Source: G965240365 sp965240365 (lineage in GTDB: Bacteria > Pseudomonadota > Gammaproteobacteria > Eutrophobiales > Eutrophobiaceae). Taken from it: DNA of 64,000 nucleotides. Shown here piece after piece: positions 24,173 to 36,185 of the stretch (the stretch's first letter is position 1; each line of letters starts with the position of its first letter). The DNA is taken from contig OZ251218.1 of NCBI GenBank assembly GCA_965240365.1, forward strand, positions 1,178,001-1,242,000. The letters are read 5' to 3'. The position numbers were made by a program, and so were the translations under genes. The notes beneath the pieces are model-generated. The model saw nothing but the letters and a program-made list of their open reading frames with translations. It made no database searches and was not told the origin of the DNA.

Positions 24173-26098
24173 TTAATCCTCCGAATCTCCGCGGCCGAGG
24201 CGGGCGATATCTGTTTGCAGGTGGCGGCTGAAACTTTCCACCGGCATCGCGCCCAGATCCTGACCTTCCCGGGTCCGCACGGCCACGGTATTCTCGTCTT
24301 GTTCACGGCCCCCGACAATGAGTTGATAGGGGACCCGCCGCATGGCGTGGTCGCGGATTTTAAGCCCGATTGTTTCATTTCTCAAGTCAACTTCGACCCT
24401 GAAGCCCTGATTTTTCAGTTTTTCACACACTTTTTTAGCGTATTCACCCTGTTTTTCCGTAATGGAAATCAACACCGCCTGCACCGGCGCCAGCCAGGGC
24501 GGAAAGGCGCCGGCATAATTCTCGATCAGGATGCCGATAAAACGCTCCATTGAGCCGACAATCGCCCGGTGCAGCATCACCGGCGTCTGTTTTGAACTGT
24601 CTTCATTAATATAGTGCGCGCCCAGGCGTTGCGGCATGAAAAAATCAACCTGGATGGTGCCGCATTGCCAGACGCGGCCGATACAGTCTTTTAGCGAAAA
24701 TTCGATCTTGGGGCCATAAAACGCGCCCTCGCCCGGTTGCCGTTCCCATTCCAGACGCTTGTTATCCAGCGCCGCCGCCAGCGCCTGCTCGGCCTTGTCC
24801 CAGAGCGCGTCACTCCCGACCCGCTGCTCCGGCCGGGTAGAGAGCTTGATGATCACCTCTGTAAAACCGAAGTCCCGATAAATATCGAACAGCATGTCGA
24901 TGAAGCCGGCCACCTCGGCCTGCACCTGCCCTTCCGTGCAAAAAATATGCGCGTCGTCCTGGGTAAAATTGCGCGCCCGCATCAGCCCGTGCAGGGTGCC
25001 GGACGCCTCGTTGCGGTGGCAGGAGCCAAATTCGGCCAGGCGCAGGGGCAAATCCCGATAACTCTTCAACCCCTGGTTAAAAACCTGTATGTGACCGGGG
25101 CAATTCATGGGCTTGATCGCATAATCCCGATTCTCCGAACTGGTCGTGAACATGGCCTCCTTGAATTTATCCCAGTGGCCGGATTTCTTCCATAAGGTCT
25201 GATCCAGCACCTGCGGCGTATGGATCTCGTGATAGCCCTGCGCCCGCATTTTTTGGCTGATGTAGCGCTCGATCACCTGATAAACCGCCCAGCCTCTCGG
25301 ATGCCAGAATACCATGCCGGGCGCCTCTTCCTGGAAGTGAAACAGATCCTGTTTTTTGGCGATCTTGCGATGATCACGCTTTGCGGCCTCTTCCAGGCGC
25401 CGCAAATAAACCTTTAACGCCTTCTTGTCCGGCCAGGCCGTGCCGTAGATCCGTTGCAGCATCTCATTGGCGGGGTCGCCGCGCCAATAGGCCCCGGCCA
25501 GCTTCATGAGCTTGAACGCCTTGATCCTGCCCGTGCTCGGGACATGCGGCCCGCGGCACAGGTCAATAAAATCCCCCTGGGTATAAAAGGATAACTCTTC
25601 ATTTTGCGGGATCGACTCGATGATCCGCGCCTTGTATTCCTCGCCCATATCGCGGAAGAATGTAATGGCCTCATCGCGGCGCTTTACCGAGCGACTTATC
25701 GGGAAATCGGCCTGCGCCAGCTCCTGCATCTTTTTTTCGATCCTGGTCAGATCCTCCGGCGTAAAGCCCGGCTCATAGGCATAATCATAATAAAAACCGT
25801 CTTCGATAACCGGGCCAATGGTCACTTGCGCCGCGGGATAAAGCGCCTTGACCGCCTGGGCCATCAGGTGCGCGCTGGAATGGCGGATAATGTGCAGCCC
25901 TTCCGGGTCGCGGTCGGTAATGATCCTCAGGCTGCTGTCGTCTTCGATAAGATAGGAGGCGTCCACCAGCCGGTCGTTGACGACGCCGGCCAGGGTCGCC
26001 CTGGCCAGACCCGGGCCGATGGATTCGGCCACCTGCATGACGGTCAATTGCCGCGCGTAGTCGCGCCGGCTGTCATCGGGTAATGTAATCGTGGGCAT
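24173..26098 (-). CDS. thrS: Threonyl-tRNA synthetase
   Basis: 641 aa from ATG 26098 (MPTITLPDDSRRDY), preceded by AGAGGAG; a longer upstream start lacks a ribosome site. TGS domain at residues 1-60, editing domain (RHSSAHLMAQAVKALYP, GFYYDYAYE, the zinc/editing HxxxH), class II core (CHRNEASGTLHGLMRARNFTQDDAHIFC; PVMLHRAIVGSMERFIGILIEN) and C-terminal anticodon domain (VDLRNETIGLKIRDHAMRRVPY). First gene of the thrS-infC-rpmI-rplT-pheST-ihfA run. Confidence 0.97.
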   Translation of the reverse strand: MPTITLPDDSRRDYARQLTVMQVAESIGPGLARATLAGVVNDRLVDASYLIEDDSSLRIITDRDPEGLHIIRHSSAHLMAQAVKALYPAAQVTIGPVIEDGFYYDYAYEPGFTPEDLTRIEKKMQELAQADFPISRSVKRRDEAITFFRDMGEEYKARIIESIPQNEELSFYTQGDFIDLCRGPHVPSTGRIKAFKLMKLAGAYWRGDPANEMLQRIYGTAWPDKKALKVYLRRLEEAAKRDHRKIAKKQDLFHFQEEAPGMVFWHPRGWAVYQVIERYISQKMRAQGYHEIHTPQVLDQTLWKKSGHWDKFKEAMFTTSSENRDYAIKPMNCPGHIQVFNQGLKSYRDLPLRLAEFGSCHRNEASGTLHGLMRARNFTQDDAHIFCTEGQVQAEVAGFIDMLFDIYRDFGFTEVIIKLSTRPEQRVGSDALWDKAEQALAAALDNKRLEWERQPGEGAFYGPKIEFSLKDCIGRVWQCGTIQVDFFMPQRLGAHYINEDSSKQTPVMLHRAIVGSMERFIGILIENYAGAFPPWLAPVQAVLISITEKQGEYAKKVCEKLKNQGFRVEVDLRNETIGLKIRDHAMRRVPYQLIVGGREQDENTVAVRTREGQDLGAMPVESFSRHLQTDIARLGRGDSED

Positions 26099-26222
26099 AA
26101 TCGCTCCTCTTAAATCAGTGGTAACCCCCACAACAGATCACGTGAAAAGGATTAAAAGGTCGTCCCCCCGGGCAGAGGGACAGGGTTTCACGCGGCAAAG
26201 CAATCTGCCGCGCTGGCAAACG

Positions 26223-26251
26223 CACGGACACCGCATGCGGCGGTGTCCGTG
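26223..26251. other. Strong hairpin between tRNA-Val and thrS
   Basis: CACGGACACCG pairs with CGGTGTCCGTG around a short CATGCGG loop. There is no T-run on either side, so it is not a standard intrinsic terminator. It could be a processing signal next to the tRNA 3' end, or part of the thrS leader. Confidence 0.55.
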
Positions 26252-26259
26252 TGAATGTC

Positions 26260-26336
26260 TGGTAGGCACGATTGGATTCGAACCAACGACCCCTACCATG
26301 TCAAGGTAGTGCTCTAACCCGCTGAGCTACGCGCCT
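26260..26336 (-). tRNA. tRNA-Val (GAC anticodon)
   Basis: 77 nt with encoded CCA: acceptor AGGCGCG/CGTGCCT, D-arm GCTCAGCGGGTTAGAGC, anticodon stem CTACC/GGTAG with loop TTGACAT (anticodon GAC), T-arm TTGGTTCGAATCCAA. MITE copy B lies just beyond its 5' end. Confidence 0.95.
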
Positions 26337-26342
26337 TTATAA

Positions 26343-26504
26343 GGAAGCTCTGAATAAATCCATCCTGGATTTCTCAGAGCACGCAAGGTGAAAATGCGAT
26401 TTTCACCTTGCTTCAAAATCAATGACTTGCATCATTGCCAAGTTATTGATTCTGGGGCGGTACGTCCCTGTACCGCAGGAAACTCTGATTCAATCAGAGT
26501 TTCC
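26343..26504. mobile_element. MITE copy B (162 bp) with ATAA target duplication
   Basis: Uninterrupted reference copy of the family at 13619 and 55503: GGAAGCTCTGAATAAATCC to GATTCAATCAGAGTTTCC, flanked by ATAA at 26339-26342 and 26505-26508. It begins six bases from the tRNA-Val 5' end. After it, 26509-26659 holds only a GAGCGGGCGTCTCGCCCGG-like hairpin and no gene. Confidence 0.9.
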
Positions 26505-26659
26505 ATAAAAACCGTATTCACCATGAGCCGGGCGAGACGCCCGCTCATTAGTTTACGAAATAAGGAGATAGCATACAAAACCCGGGCAAAGATACAAGCA
26601 CATTATTCAGGGGGTGGCGCAACACCAGACAGGTGATCCTGTAATTTCGGCTGATGTTT

Positions 26660-26790
26660 GTCATTCCCGCCTGCGCGGGAATGTATTGCATAAACCACTG
26701 GATTCCGGCTTTCGCCGGAATGACGACAGGGGCGGAATGAAATATTCGTTGTCATTCCCGCTGATGCCTGCGCCTGCCCACTGCCACGGG
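26660..26790. repeat. Compound palindromic repeat, left flank of uvrB
   Basis: GTCATTCCCGC..GCGGGAATG, TATTGCATAAACCACTGG, ATTCCGGC..GCCGGAATGAC, then a linker GAATGAAATATTCGTTG and another TCATTCCCGC and CCTGCGCCTGCC. The same order of parts, inverted, lies at 28960-29091 on the other side of uvrB. Confidence 0.8.
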
Positions 26791-26795
26791 CCTCC

Positions 26796-28817
26796 CTAAC
26801 CGGCCTTGGTATCCGTCAGCCCCAGGCCGTCCATTTTTAACTGGTTAATCTGGTCACGCAGCCTCGCGGCTTCCTCAAATTCAAGGTCTCTCGCATGTTG
26901 ATACATCTGTTCTTCCAGTTTGCCGATCTTTTTCATCAGCAGTTCCGGCGACAAGACCTGATATTGGGCCGGGCTGTCCGCCACCTTTCTGAGTTTCCTG
27001 AAGGCGGTCTCTTTCTCCGAGTGGGCGCCTTCGAGAATATCGGTAATGGCCTTTTTAATGCCCCGGGGCGTGATGCCGTTCTCCCGGTTAAATGTGATCT
27101 GCTTTTCACGCCGCCGGTTGGTCTCGTCTATCGCATGTTGCATGGAACCGGTCACGGTGTCCGCATACAGGATGGCCTTGCCGTTCAGATTTCTTGCGGC
27201 CCGTCCGATGGTCTGGATCAGGGTCGTGCCGGAGCGCAGAAAACCCTCTTTATCCGCGTCCAGAATGGCCACCAGCGAGACTTCCGGCATGTCCAGTCCC
27301 TCGCGCAGCAGGTTGATCCCCACCAGCACATCAAACTCGCCCTTGCGCAAATCACGGATAATCTCGACCCGTTCCACGGTGTCAATATCGGAATGCAGAT
27401 AACGCACCCGCACATCATGCTCGGCCAGATAATCGGTCAGGTCTTCCGCCATGCGCTTGGTCAGCGTGGTCACGAGCACGCGCTCATTGACCTTGACCCG
27501 AAGATTGATCTCGGAAAGCAGATCGTCAACCTGGGTCGTGACCGGCCGTATTTCGACCTCCGGGTCAATCAGGCCGGTGGGCCGCGCCACCTGTTCCACG
27601 ATTTTGCCGGAATATTGATTTTCATAGGGGCCGGGGGTGGCCGAGACAAACAGGGTCTGCGGCACTAATTTTTCAAATTCGTCAAAGCGCAACGGCCGGT
27701 TGTCCAGCGCGGAAGGCAGGCGAAAACCGTATGCGACCAGATTCTCCTTGCGGGCGCGATCGCCACGATACATGCCGCCCAGTTGCGGCACGGTGACATG
27801 GCTTTCATCAATAATCATCAGCGCGTCTTCCGGCAGGTAATCCAGCAGAGTCGGGGGCGGCTCGCCGGCGGCCCTGCCCGAGAGATAACGCGAATAGTTT
27901 TCGATGCCGGCGCAGTAACCGATCTCATTGATCATCTCAATATCAAACCGGGTGCGCTGCTCCAGCCGCTGGGCCTCGACCAGCTTGTCCCGGGCCCTGA
28001 GTTCTTCAAGCCGCAGCTTGAGTTCCGCCTTGATGGATTCGACGGCGTCAAGCAGGACCTGCCGCTGGGTCACATAATGGGTTTTCGGATGAATGGTGAC
28101 CCGGGGCAGCTTGCGCCGGACTTCGCCGGTCAGCGGGTCAAAATGACTCAGCGATTCGATCTCATCATCAAACAACTCCACCCGCACCGCCTCGCGTTCG
28201 GATTCTGCCGGAAAAATATCAATCACATCGCCGCGGCAACGGTAAGTGCCGCGATGCAACTCCACCTCATTGCGTTTGTATTGCAACTCGGCCAGGCGTC
28301 GCAGCAAGGTGCGCTGATCTACCGGATCGCCCCGGTCCAGGTGCAACACCATTTGCAGATAACTGCTCGGGTCGCCCAGGCCATAAATGGCTGAAACGGT
28401 CGCCACGATAATCGTATCCCGGCGTTCCAGAATGGCCTTGGTGGCCGACAGGCGCATCTGTTCGATATGCTCATTGATGGAGGCGTCCTTCTCAATATAC
28501 GTGTCCGTGGTCGGGACATAGGCCTCCGGCTGGTAGTAATCATAGTAGGAAACAAAATATTCAACGGCATTATTGGGGAAAAACTCGCGCATCTCGCCAT
28601 AAAGCTGGGCCGCGAGTGTTTTGTTGGGGGCCAGGATCATGGCCGGACGCTGCTGCGCCCGGATCAGATTGGCGATGGTAAAGGTCTTGCCCGAGCCTGT
28701 CACGCCGAGCAGAGTCTGCGCGGCCAGGCCATCCTTCAACCCTTCATCCAGTCCGTTGATGGCCGCGGGCTGGTCGCCGGCCGGCCTGTAATCTGATACG
28801 AGTGAAAATGCTTTCAT
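26796..28817 (-). CDS. uvrB: Excinuclease ABC subunit B
   Basis: 673 aa, full length. Nucleotide excision repair helicase-like subunit that loads on damage with UvrA and recruits UvrC. Walker A GVTGSGKTFTIA, damage-binding beta-hairpin YYDYYQPEAYVPTTDTYIEKDASIN region, Walker B-like DESHVTVPQ, motif VI QTIGRAARN, and the C-terminal UVR motif LEFEEAARLRDQINQLK that binds UvrC. It stands alone between inverted repeats. Confidence 0.97.
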   Translation of the reverse strand: MKAFSLVSDYRPAGDQPAAINGLDEGLKDGLAAQTLLGVTGSGKTFTIANLIRAQQRPAMILAPNKTLAAQLYGEMREFFPNNAVEYFVSYYDYYQPEAYVPTTDTYIEKDASINEHIEQMRLSATKAILERRDTIIVATVSAIYGLGDPSSYLQMVLHLDRGDPVDQRTLLRRLAELQYKRNEVELHRGTYRCRGDVIDIFPAESEREAVRVELFDDEIESLSHFDPLTGEVRRKLPRVTIHPKTHYVTQRQVLLDAVESIKAELKLRLEELRARDKLVEAQRLEQRTRFDIEMINEIGYCAGIENYSRYLSGRAAGEPPPTLLDYLPEDALMIIDESHVTVPQLGGMYRGDRARKENLVAYGFRLPSALDNRPLRFDEFEKLVPQTLFVSATPGPYENQYSGKIVEQVARPTGLIDPEVEIRPVTTQVDDLLSEINLRVKVNERVLVTTLTKRMAEDLTDYLAEHDVRVRYLHSDIDTVERVEIIRDLRKGEFDVLVGINLLREGLDMPEVSLVAILDADKEGFLRSGTTLIQTIGRAARNLNGKAILYADTVTGSMQHAIDETNRRREKQITFNRENGITPRGIKKAITDILEGAHSEKETAFRKLRKVADSPAQYQVLSPELLMKKIGKLEEQMYQHARDLEFEEAARLRDQINQLKMDGLGLTDTKAG

Positions 28818-28959
28818 TTTATCCGGGCAGTATGTGAAGAAACCGGCGCAGGGTGAAACCGTTTAAGGATTGCAGTTTACATGAATTCGATCCGCATTTG
28901 GAACCCGTGTCCAGGTTCAATAGCTATGAGATAAACTTAGGGCTGCCTTTTACAGACAC

Positions 28960-29091
28960 GACTTGCCTGTTGCAGTCAGGTCGGGATGACAACGAATATT
29001 TAATGCCACCCCCGCCGTCATTCCGGCGAAAGCCGGAATCCAGTGGTTTATGTAATACATTTCCAGCCTGCCGCAGGCAGGCTGGAATGAC
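28960..29091. repeat. Compound palindromic repeat, right flank of uvrB (inverted)
   Basis: Reads GCCTGTTGCAGTCAGG, GGGATGACAACGAATATTTA, then GTCATTCCGGC-GAAA-GCCGGAATCC, AGTGGTTTATGTAATACAT, TTCCAG-CCTGCCGCAGGCAGG-CTGGAATGAC: the inverse order of the 26660-26790 block. 28818-28959 before it shows no gene; 29092-29218 after it leads to the aminotransferase. Confidence 0.8.
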
Positions 29092-29218
29092 GATTGTACA
29101 ACCCGCTTTTCAACCCCGGCCCCGGCTTGAACGGGCGCAGCGGAGATTTGCTTATTTTGTCCGCGCCGTGTTTGGAGTATATTAGCGCTGTTTGTAAACT
29201 ATAAACCCGAAGCAGGTA

Positions 29219-30415
29219 ATGGACATGACCCTATCGCAACGCGCGGAAAGCATTAAACCTTCCCCCACATTAGCAGTGACGGCGCGCGCCGCCGAACTGC
29301 GCGCCGCCGGCAAGGATATCATCAGCCTCGGCGCGGGCGAACCCGATTTCGATACGCCCCCGCATATCAAGCAGGCCGCCATTGCCGCCCTGGAACAAGG
29401 GCAGACCAAATATACGCCCGTCGATGGCACGCCCGCGCTCAAACAGGCCATCATTGACAAGTTCAGACGCGAAAACCAGATTGAATACGGCGCCGATCAG
29501 ATCCTGGTCTCCTGCGGCGCCAAACACAGCCTGTATAACCTGTTCCAGGCCGTGCTTGATCCCGGCGCCGAGATCATCATCTCCGCGCCTTACTGGGTGT
29601 CTTACCCCGACATGGCAAAACTGGCCGGCGCCCGGCCGGTCATCATAGAGACCGGGATCAACGATAATTTCAAACTCGATCCGGCCCGGCTGCGCGCCGC
29701 CATTTCCGCCAAAACACGCATGGTGGCGCTCAACAGCCCGTCCAATCCCACCGGCGTCAGCTATAACGAGGCCGAACTGGTCGCTTTGGGCGAGGTGTTG
29801 CTTGAGCATCCGGGCGTATGGGTCGTCACGGACGATATCTATGAACATATCCTCTGGGGGCAGGATAAATTCGTCAATATTGTCAATGCCTGCCCCGGAC
29901 TGTATGAGCGGACCATTGTGATAAACGGGGTTTCCAAGGCCTATTCGATGACGGGCTGGCGCATCGGTTACGCGGGCGGCCCCGCGGCGGTCATAAAAGG
30001 CATGAAAAAAATCCAGTCACAAAGCACCTCCAACGCCAACTCCATCGCGCAGGCCGCGGCCGTTGCCGCATTAAACGGCGATCAGGGCTACATTCACGAA
30101 AGCACCGGCGTCTTCAAGCAGCGCCATGATTTTGTCCTGCGCGCCCTGCGGGCGATCGAAGGCGTCTCCTGCGTCCCGTCCCTGGGCACCTTTTACAGCT
30201 TCCCGGACATGAACGGACTCATCGCAAAACTCGCCGGGATCAACACCGACATTGAATTGGCCGAATTCTTTCTGGAACAGGCCGGGGTCGCAATGGTGCC
30301 CGGTTCGGCATTCGGGGCGGCGGGCTGCATGCGCCTTTCCTACGCCACCAGTATGGAAAATCTGGAAAAAAGCATCACACGAATAAAAGCGGCGCTGGCC
30401 GCCCGTAACGGTTGA
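29219..30415 (+). CDS. aspC: Class I aspartate aminotransferase
   Basis: 398 aa PLP enzyme of the subgroup Ib aspartate transaminases (ISLGAGEPDFDTPPHIKQAA, NSPSNPTGVSY, DDIYEHILW). The Schiff-base Lys is in NGVSKAYSMTGWRIGYAGG near residue 240, and the carboxylate-binding Arg in MRLSYATS. It interconverts aspartate/oxaloacetate with glutamate/2-oxoglutarate; some relatives also accept prephenate. Start ATG 29219, with ATG 29225 as an alternative. Confidence 0.93.
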   Translation: MDMTLSQRAESIKPSPTLAVTARAAELRAAGKDIISLGAGEPDFDTPPHIKQAAIAALEQGQTKYTPVDGTPALKQAIIDKFRRENQIEYGADQILVSCGAKHSLYNLFQAVLDPGAEIIISAPYWVSYPDMAKLAGARPVIIETGINDNFKLDPARLRAAISAKTRMVALNSPSNPTGVSYNEAELVALGEVLLEHPGVWVVTDDIYEHILWGQDKFVNIVNACPGLYERTIVINGVSKAYSMTGWRIGYAGGPAAVIKGMKKIQSQSTSNANSIAQAAAVAALNGDQGYIHESTGVFKQRHDFVLRALRAIEGVSCVPSLGTFYSFPDMNGLIAKLAGINTDIELAEFFLEQAGVAMVPGSAFGAAGCMRLSYATSMENLEKSITRIKAALAARNG

Positions 30416-30484
30416 CCGCGGCGGATACCTTCAGTAATATGCGCGTCCTTGCCCATTGCCGCGCCCAAGCGGCGGCAAACTGAT

Positions 30485-30560
30485 TCCCCGGTAGCTCAGT
30501 CGGTAGAGCGGGTGACTGTTAATCACTAGGTCGGCGGTTCGAGCCCGTCCCGGGGAGCCA
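30485..30560 (+). tRNA. tRNA-Asn (GTT anticodon)
   Basis: 76 nt with encoded CCA: acceptor TCCCCGG/CCGGGGA, D-arm GCTCAGTCGGTAGAGC, anticodon arm GTGACTGTTAATCAC (anticodon GTT), T-arm CGGCGGTTCGAGCCCGTC. Confidence 0.96.
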
Positions 30561-30840
30561 TTAATGGCAGGTATCCTGCGGCGAAATCGTTGTCGTTTCC
30601 CGGTAGTTTCGTCATTCCGGCCTGCCTGCAACAGGCAAGTTCATACCATTATTTTCCTGATTACCGGAAAACTCGACTTCCGCACACTCAATCCACATGC
30701 GGCTTAATCCACTCGGAATTCAAAACAGCCCCAAAAGGTATCCGATCAACTGGTTATGGGTTCTGTCATACAAATCCTTTGTAATCCCCTTCCTGATGCG
30801 CCATCAGGCGCGGCTTGATACGCGGATTCAACCCCGATAG
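30561..30840. other. Intergenic stretch without a gene
   Basis: Holds a decayed piece of the dispersed repeats (TCATTCCGGCCTGCCTGCAACAGGCAAG at about 30611-30638). No reading frame, tRNA or clear terminator was seen before the carA promoter. Confidence 0.5.
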
Positions 30841-30844
30841 CCCA

Positions 30845-30874
30845 TAGACAGCCCGGCTTGCCTTGGCGTATAAT
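30845..30874 (+). promoter_or_regulatory. Probable sigma-70 promoter of carAB
   Basis: -35 TAGACA (30845-30850), 18-base spacer, -10 TATAAT (30869-30874). Transcripts would begin near 30881, just before the attenuator hairpin. Confidence 0.75.
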
Positions 30875-30892
30875 CCCGCCGCAAGATTCAGC

Positions 30893-30923
30893 GGGAGTGG
30901 CCGGCGCGGTTACTCCCTTTTTT
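30893..30923 (+). terminator. Attenuator-like intrinsic terminator in the carAB leader
   Basis: GGGAGT (30893-30898) pairs with ACTCCC (30912-30917), with inner CCG/CGG pairing, followed directly by TTTTTT (30918-30923). It lies about 10-40 bases after the predicted transcript start and 64 bases before carA, so it is placed as a leader attenuator and not as the end of another gene. Confidence 0.78.
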
Positions 30924-30986
30924 ATGCCCCTTTTTACAGAAAACGTGTTGCCGCCCAGCGGCAATGCCCGCTGGAGGCGATACCCT

Positions 30987-32121
30987 TTGACAGAAACTGC
31001 ATTATTGGCCCTTGAGGACGGCGCTTTGTTTTATGGCGATTCAATCGGGGCCGCGGCCGAGAGCGTCGGCGAGCTGGTGTTTAATACGGCAATCAGCGGT
31101 TATCAGGAAATCCTGACCGATCCTTCCTATTACAGGCAAATCGTGACCCTGACGCATCCGCATATCGGCAATACCGGCGTCAACCCTGAAGACGAACAAT
31201 CAGACCGGGTCTTTGTCAGCGGTCTGGTTATCCGCGACCTGCCCCTGGTCGCCAATAACTGGCGTTCCACGGCGCCGCTCGCGGATTATCTGAAACGGCA
31301 TGACATTGTGGCCATTGCCGGGATTGACACCCGCCAGATTACCCGCCATCTGCGCCGGCATGGCGCGCTGAAGGCTTGTCTCTGCGCGGGCCAGCCCGTT
31401 GCCGAAGACGCCGTCGCCAGGGCGCGGGCCTTTGCCGGGCTGGTCGGGCAGGACCTGGCCGGCGAGGTCTCGACCGGCGGCGTCTATCAATGGCATGAGG
31501 GCAGCCGCACCCTGGCCGGCGCGGCCAGGCCGGCCGCCGGGGCGGAAAAATATCATGTTATCGCCGTTGATTTCGGGGTAAAGCGCAATATTTTGAGGAT
31601 GCTGGTGGATCTGGGTTGCGCCGTGACCGTGGTGCCGGCCCGCACTCCCGCCGCCGAAATCGTGTCGCACGGCCCGGATGGCGTATTTTTATCCAACGGG
31701 CCGGGCGATCCCGACGCCTGTGATTATGCGATCGCGGCCATTGCCGAAATCATAGCCCAGGGGCTGCCGGTTTTCGGGATTTGTCTTGGTCATCAACTCC
31801 TGTCGCTGGCGCTCGGCGCCAGGACCACCAAGATGAAATTCGGCCATCATGGCGCGAATCATCCGGTGCAGTCACTGGCAGACGCCGGGGTGTTGATCAG
31901 CAGTCAGAATCATGGCTTTGCCGTTGCCGAGGAAAGCCTGCCGCCCTCATTGCTTGCCACGCACCGTTCCCTGTTTGACGGCTCATTGCAGGGCGTGCGT
32001 CACAAGAGCCTGCCCGTGTTCGGCTTTCAGGGCCACCCGGAGGCGAGCCCGGGGCCGCATGATTTAAAACCGCTGTTTCTCCATTTCATCGAACTGATGC
32101 GGGAATATAAAGCACAGAGCC

Positions 32122-32138
<17 letters not shown>
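30987..32138 (+). CDS. carA: Carbamoyl-phosphate synthase small (glutaminase) subunit
   Basis: 383 aa from TTG 30987 (LTETALLALEDGALFYGDS), preceded by CTGGAGGCG. Upstream in-frame starts (for example ATG 30924) would run through the attenuator and match no CarA. N-terminal CarA domain, then class I glutamine amidotransferase with the nucleophile in FGICLGHQLLSLALG and the His-Glu pair in FQGHPEASPGP. It hydrolyses glutamine and channels ammonia to CarB for arginine and pyrimidine synthesis. It overlaps carB by 17 bases. Confidence 0.95.
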
Positions 32139-35339
<3,201 letters not shown>

Positions 35340-35343
<4 letters not shown>

Positions 35344-35816
35344 GCCAGACACCGATGACCGTGAAGGGCGCGGAGAAACTAAGACAGCAACTCCACGAGT
35401 TGAAAACCGTTGAACGGCCCCGCATCACCCAGGCGATTGCCGAGGCCCGCGCGCATGGCGACCTCAGTGAAAATGCCGAATACCATGCCGCGCGCGAACA
35501 GCAGAGCTTTACCGAAGGGCGTATCAACGCGCTTGAAGCCGCCCTGGCCGGGGCCCGGATCATTGACGTGACGGCCATTGACGCTGACGGGCGGGTGGTC
35601 TTCGGCGCGACCGTTGAACTGTTAAATCTCAACAACGACCGGCAGGCCAATTATCAGATCGTGGGCGAGCAGGAAGCGGATATCAACGAAGGCCTAATCT
35701 CCATCAACTCGCCCATTGCCAGGGCATTGATAGGCAAAACCGAGGGCGACACCGTGGATGTCGACGCGCCGGGCGGCGTGATCGAATATGAAATTCTGGC
35801 GGTTAAATATATTTAG
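35340..35816 (+). CDS. greA: Transcription elongation factor GreA
   Basis: 158 aa, full length. Coiled-coil N terminus with the catalytic acidic tip (DLSENAEYHAAREQQSF) and C-terminal FKBP-like domain ending in DVDAPGGVIEYEILAV. It rescues backtracked RNA polymerase by stimulating RNA cleavage. The start overlaps the carB stop by four bases (ATGA). carAB-greA is a usual gammaproteobacterial run. Confidence 0.97.
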
Positions 35817-35825
35817 GGCGTAGAC

Positions 35826-36008
35826 TCATAAGAGCCAAATCACAATAGCAGCGAGTTGTGCGGCAGCGAGGAACGTCTCGGGACATCGGAAAGTTCGAAG
35901 GGACAACTGGCGCCAGTCCTTGATGCGGTTGAACATGCGTTCGATGATGTTGCGTGTTTTATAGAGCTCGGTGTCATATTCGGACTGCACTTTGCGGTTT
36001 TTGCGGGG
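35826..36008 (-). pseudogene. C-terminal remnant of an IS5-family transposase
   Basis: The minus strand encodes KTRNIIERMFNRIKDW, then RTFRCPETFLAAAQLAAIVIWLL and a stop, the characteristic end of IS5-type DDE transposases (ERMFNRIKDWR ... KTFLAA). The N-terminal and catalytic parts are missing: the frame runs straight into the SDR fragment. No terminal inverted repeat was recognised. Confidence 0.85.
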
Positions 36009-36182
36009 TGAGATGCAGGCTGTTGCTATTCAGGCCGATATGGGCCAGTGGAGTCAAGTGCAAGCCATGATCAAACAGACTGTAAAACAACTTGGTAAAT
36101 TGGACATTGTGGTGAATAACGCCGGAGTGAGCAGTATCAAACCAGTCGAGGAACTCACGCTGGAAGACTAAGATTTTATCAA
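36006..36182 (+). pseudogene. Internal fragment of a short-chain dehydrogenase gene
   Basis: Encodes AVAIQADMGQWSQVQAMIKQ..LGKLDIVVNNAGVSSIKPVEELTLED and then a stop where a Trp is expected (D-stop-DFIN). This is the middle of a classical SDR (NNAG motif). Both ends are gone. It is fused to the transposase scrap and touches the 3' end of the defence operon, so it marks a recombination edge. Confidence 0.8.
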
Positions 36183-36185
36183 CCA

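Noticed and set aside
26091..26309. Small plus-strand frame across the tRNA-Val gene
   Set aside because: It overlaps a good tRNA on the opposite strand and encodes tRNA complement (IGFEPTTPTMSR), a common false call.
30431..30631. Small minus-strand frame across tRNA-Asn
   Set aside because: It is the complement of the tRNA (PGRARTADLVINSHPLYRLSYRG), a well-known false protein.
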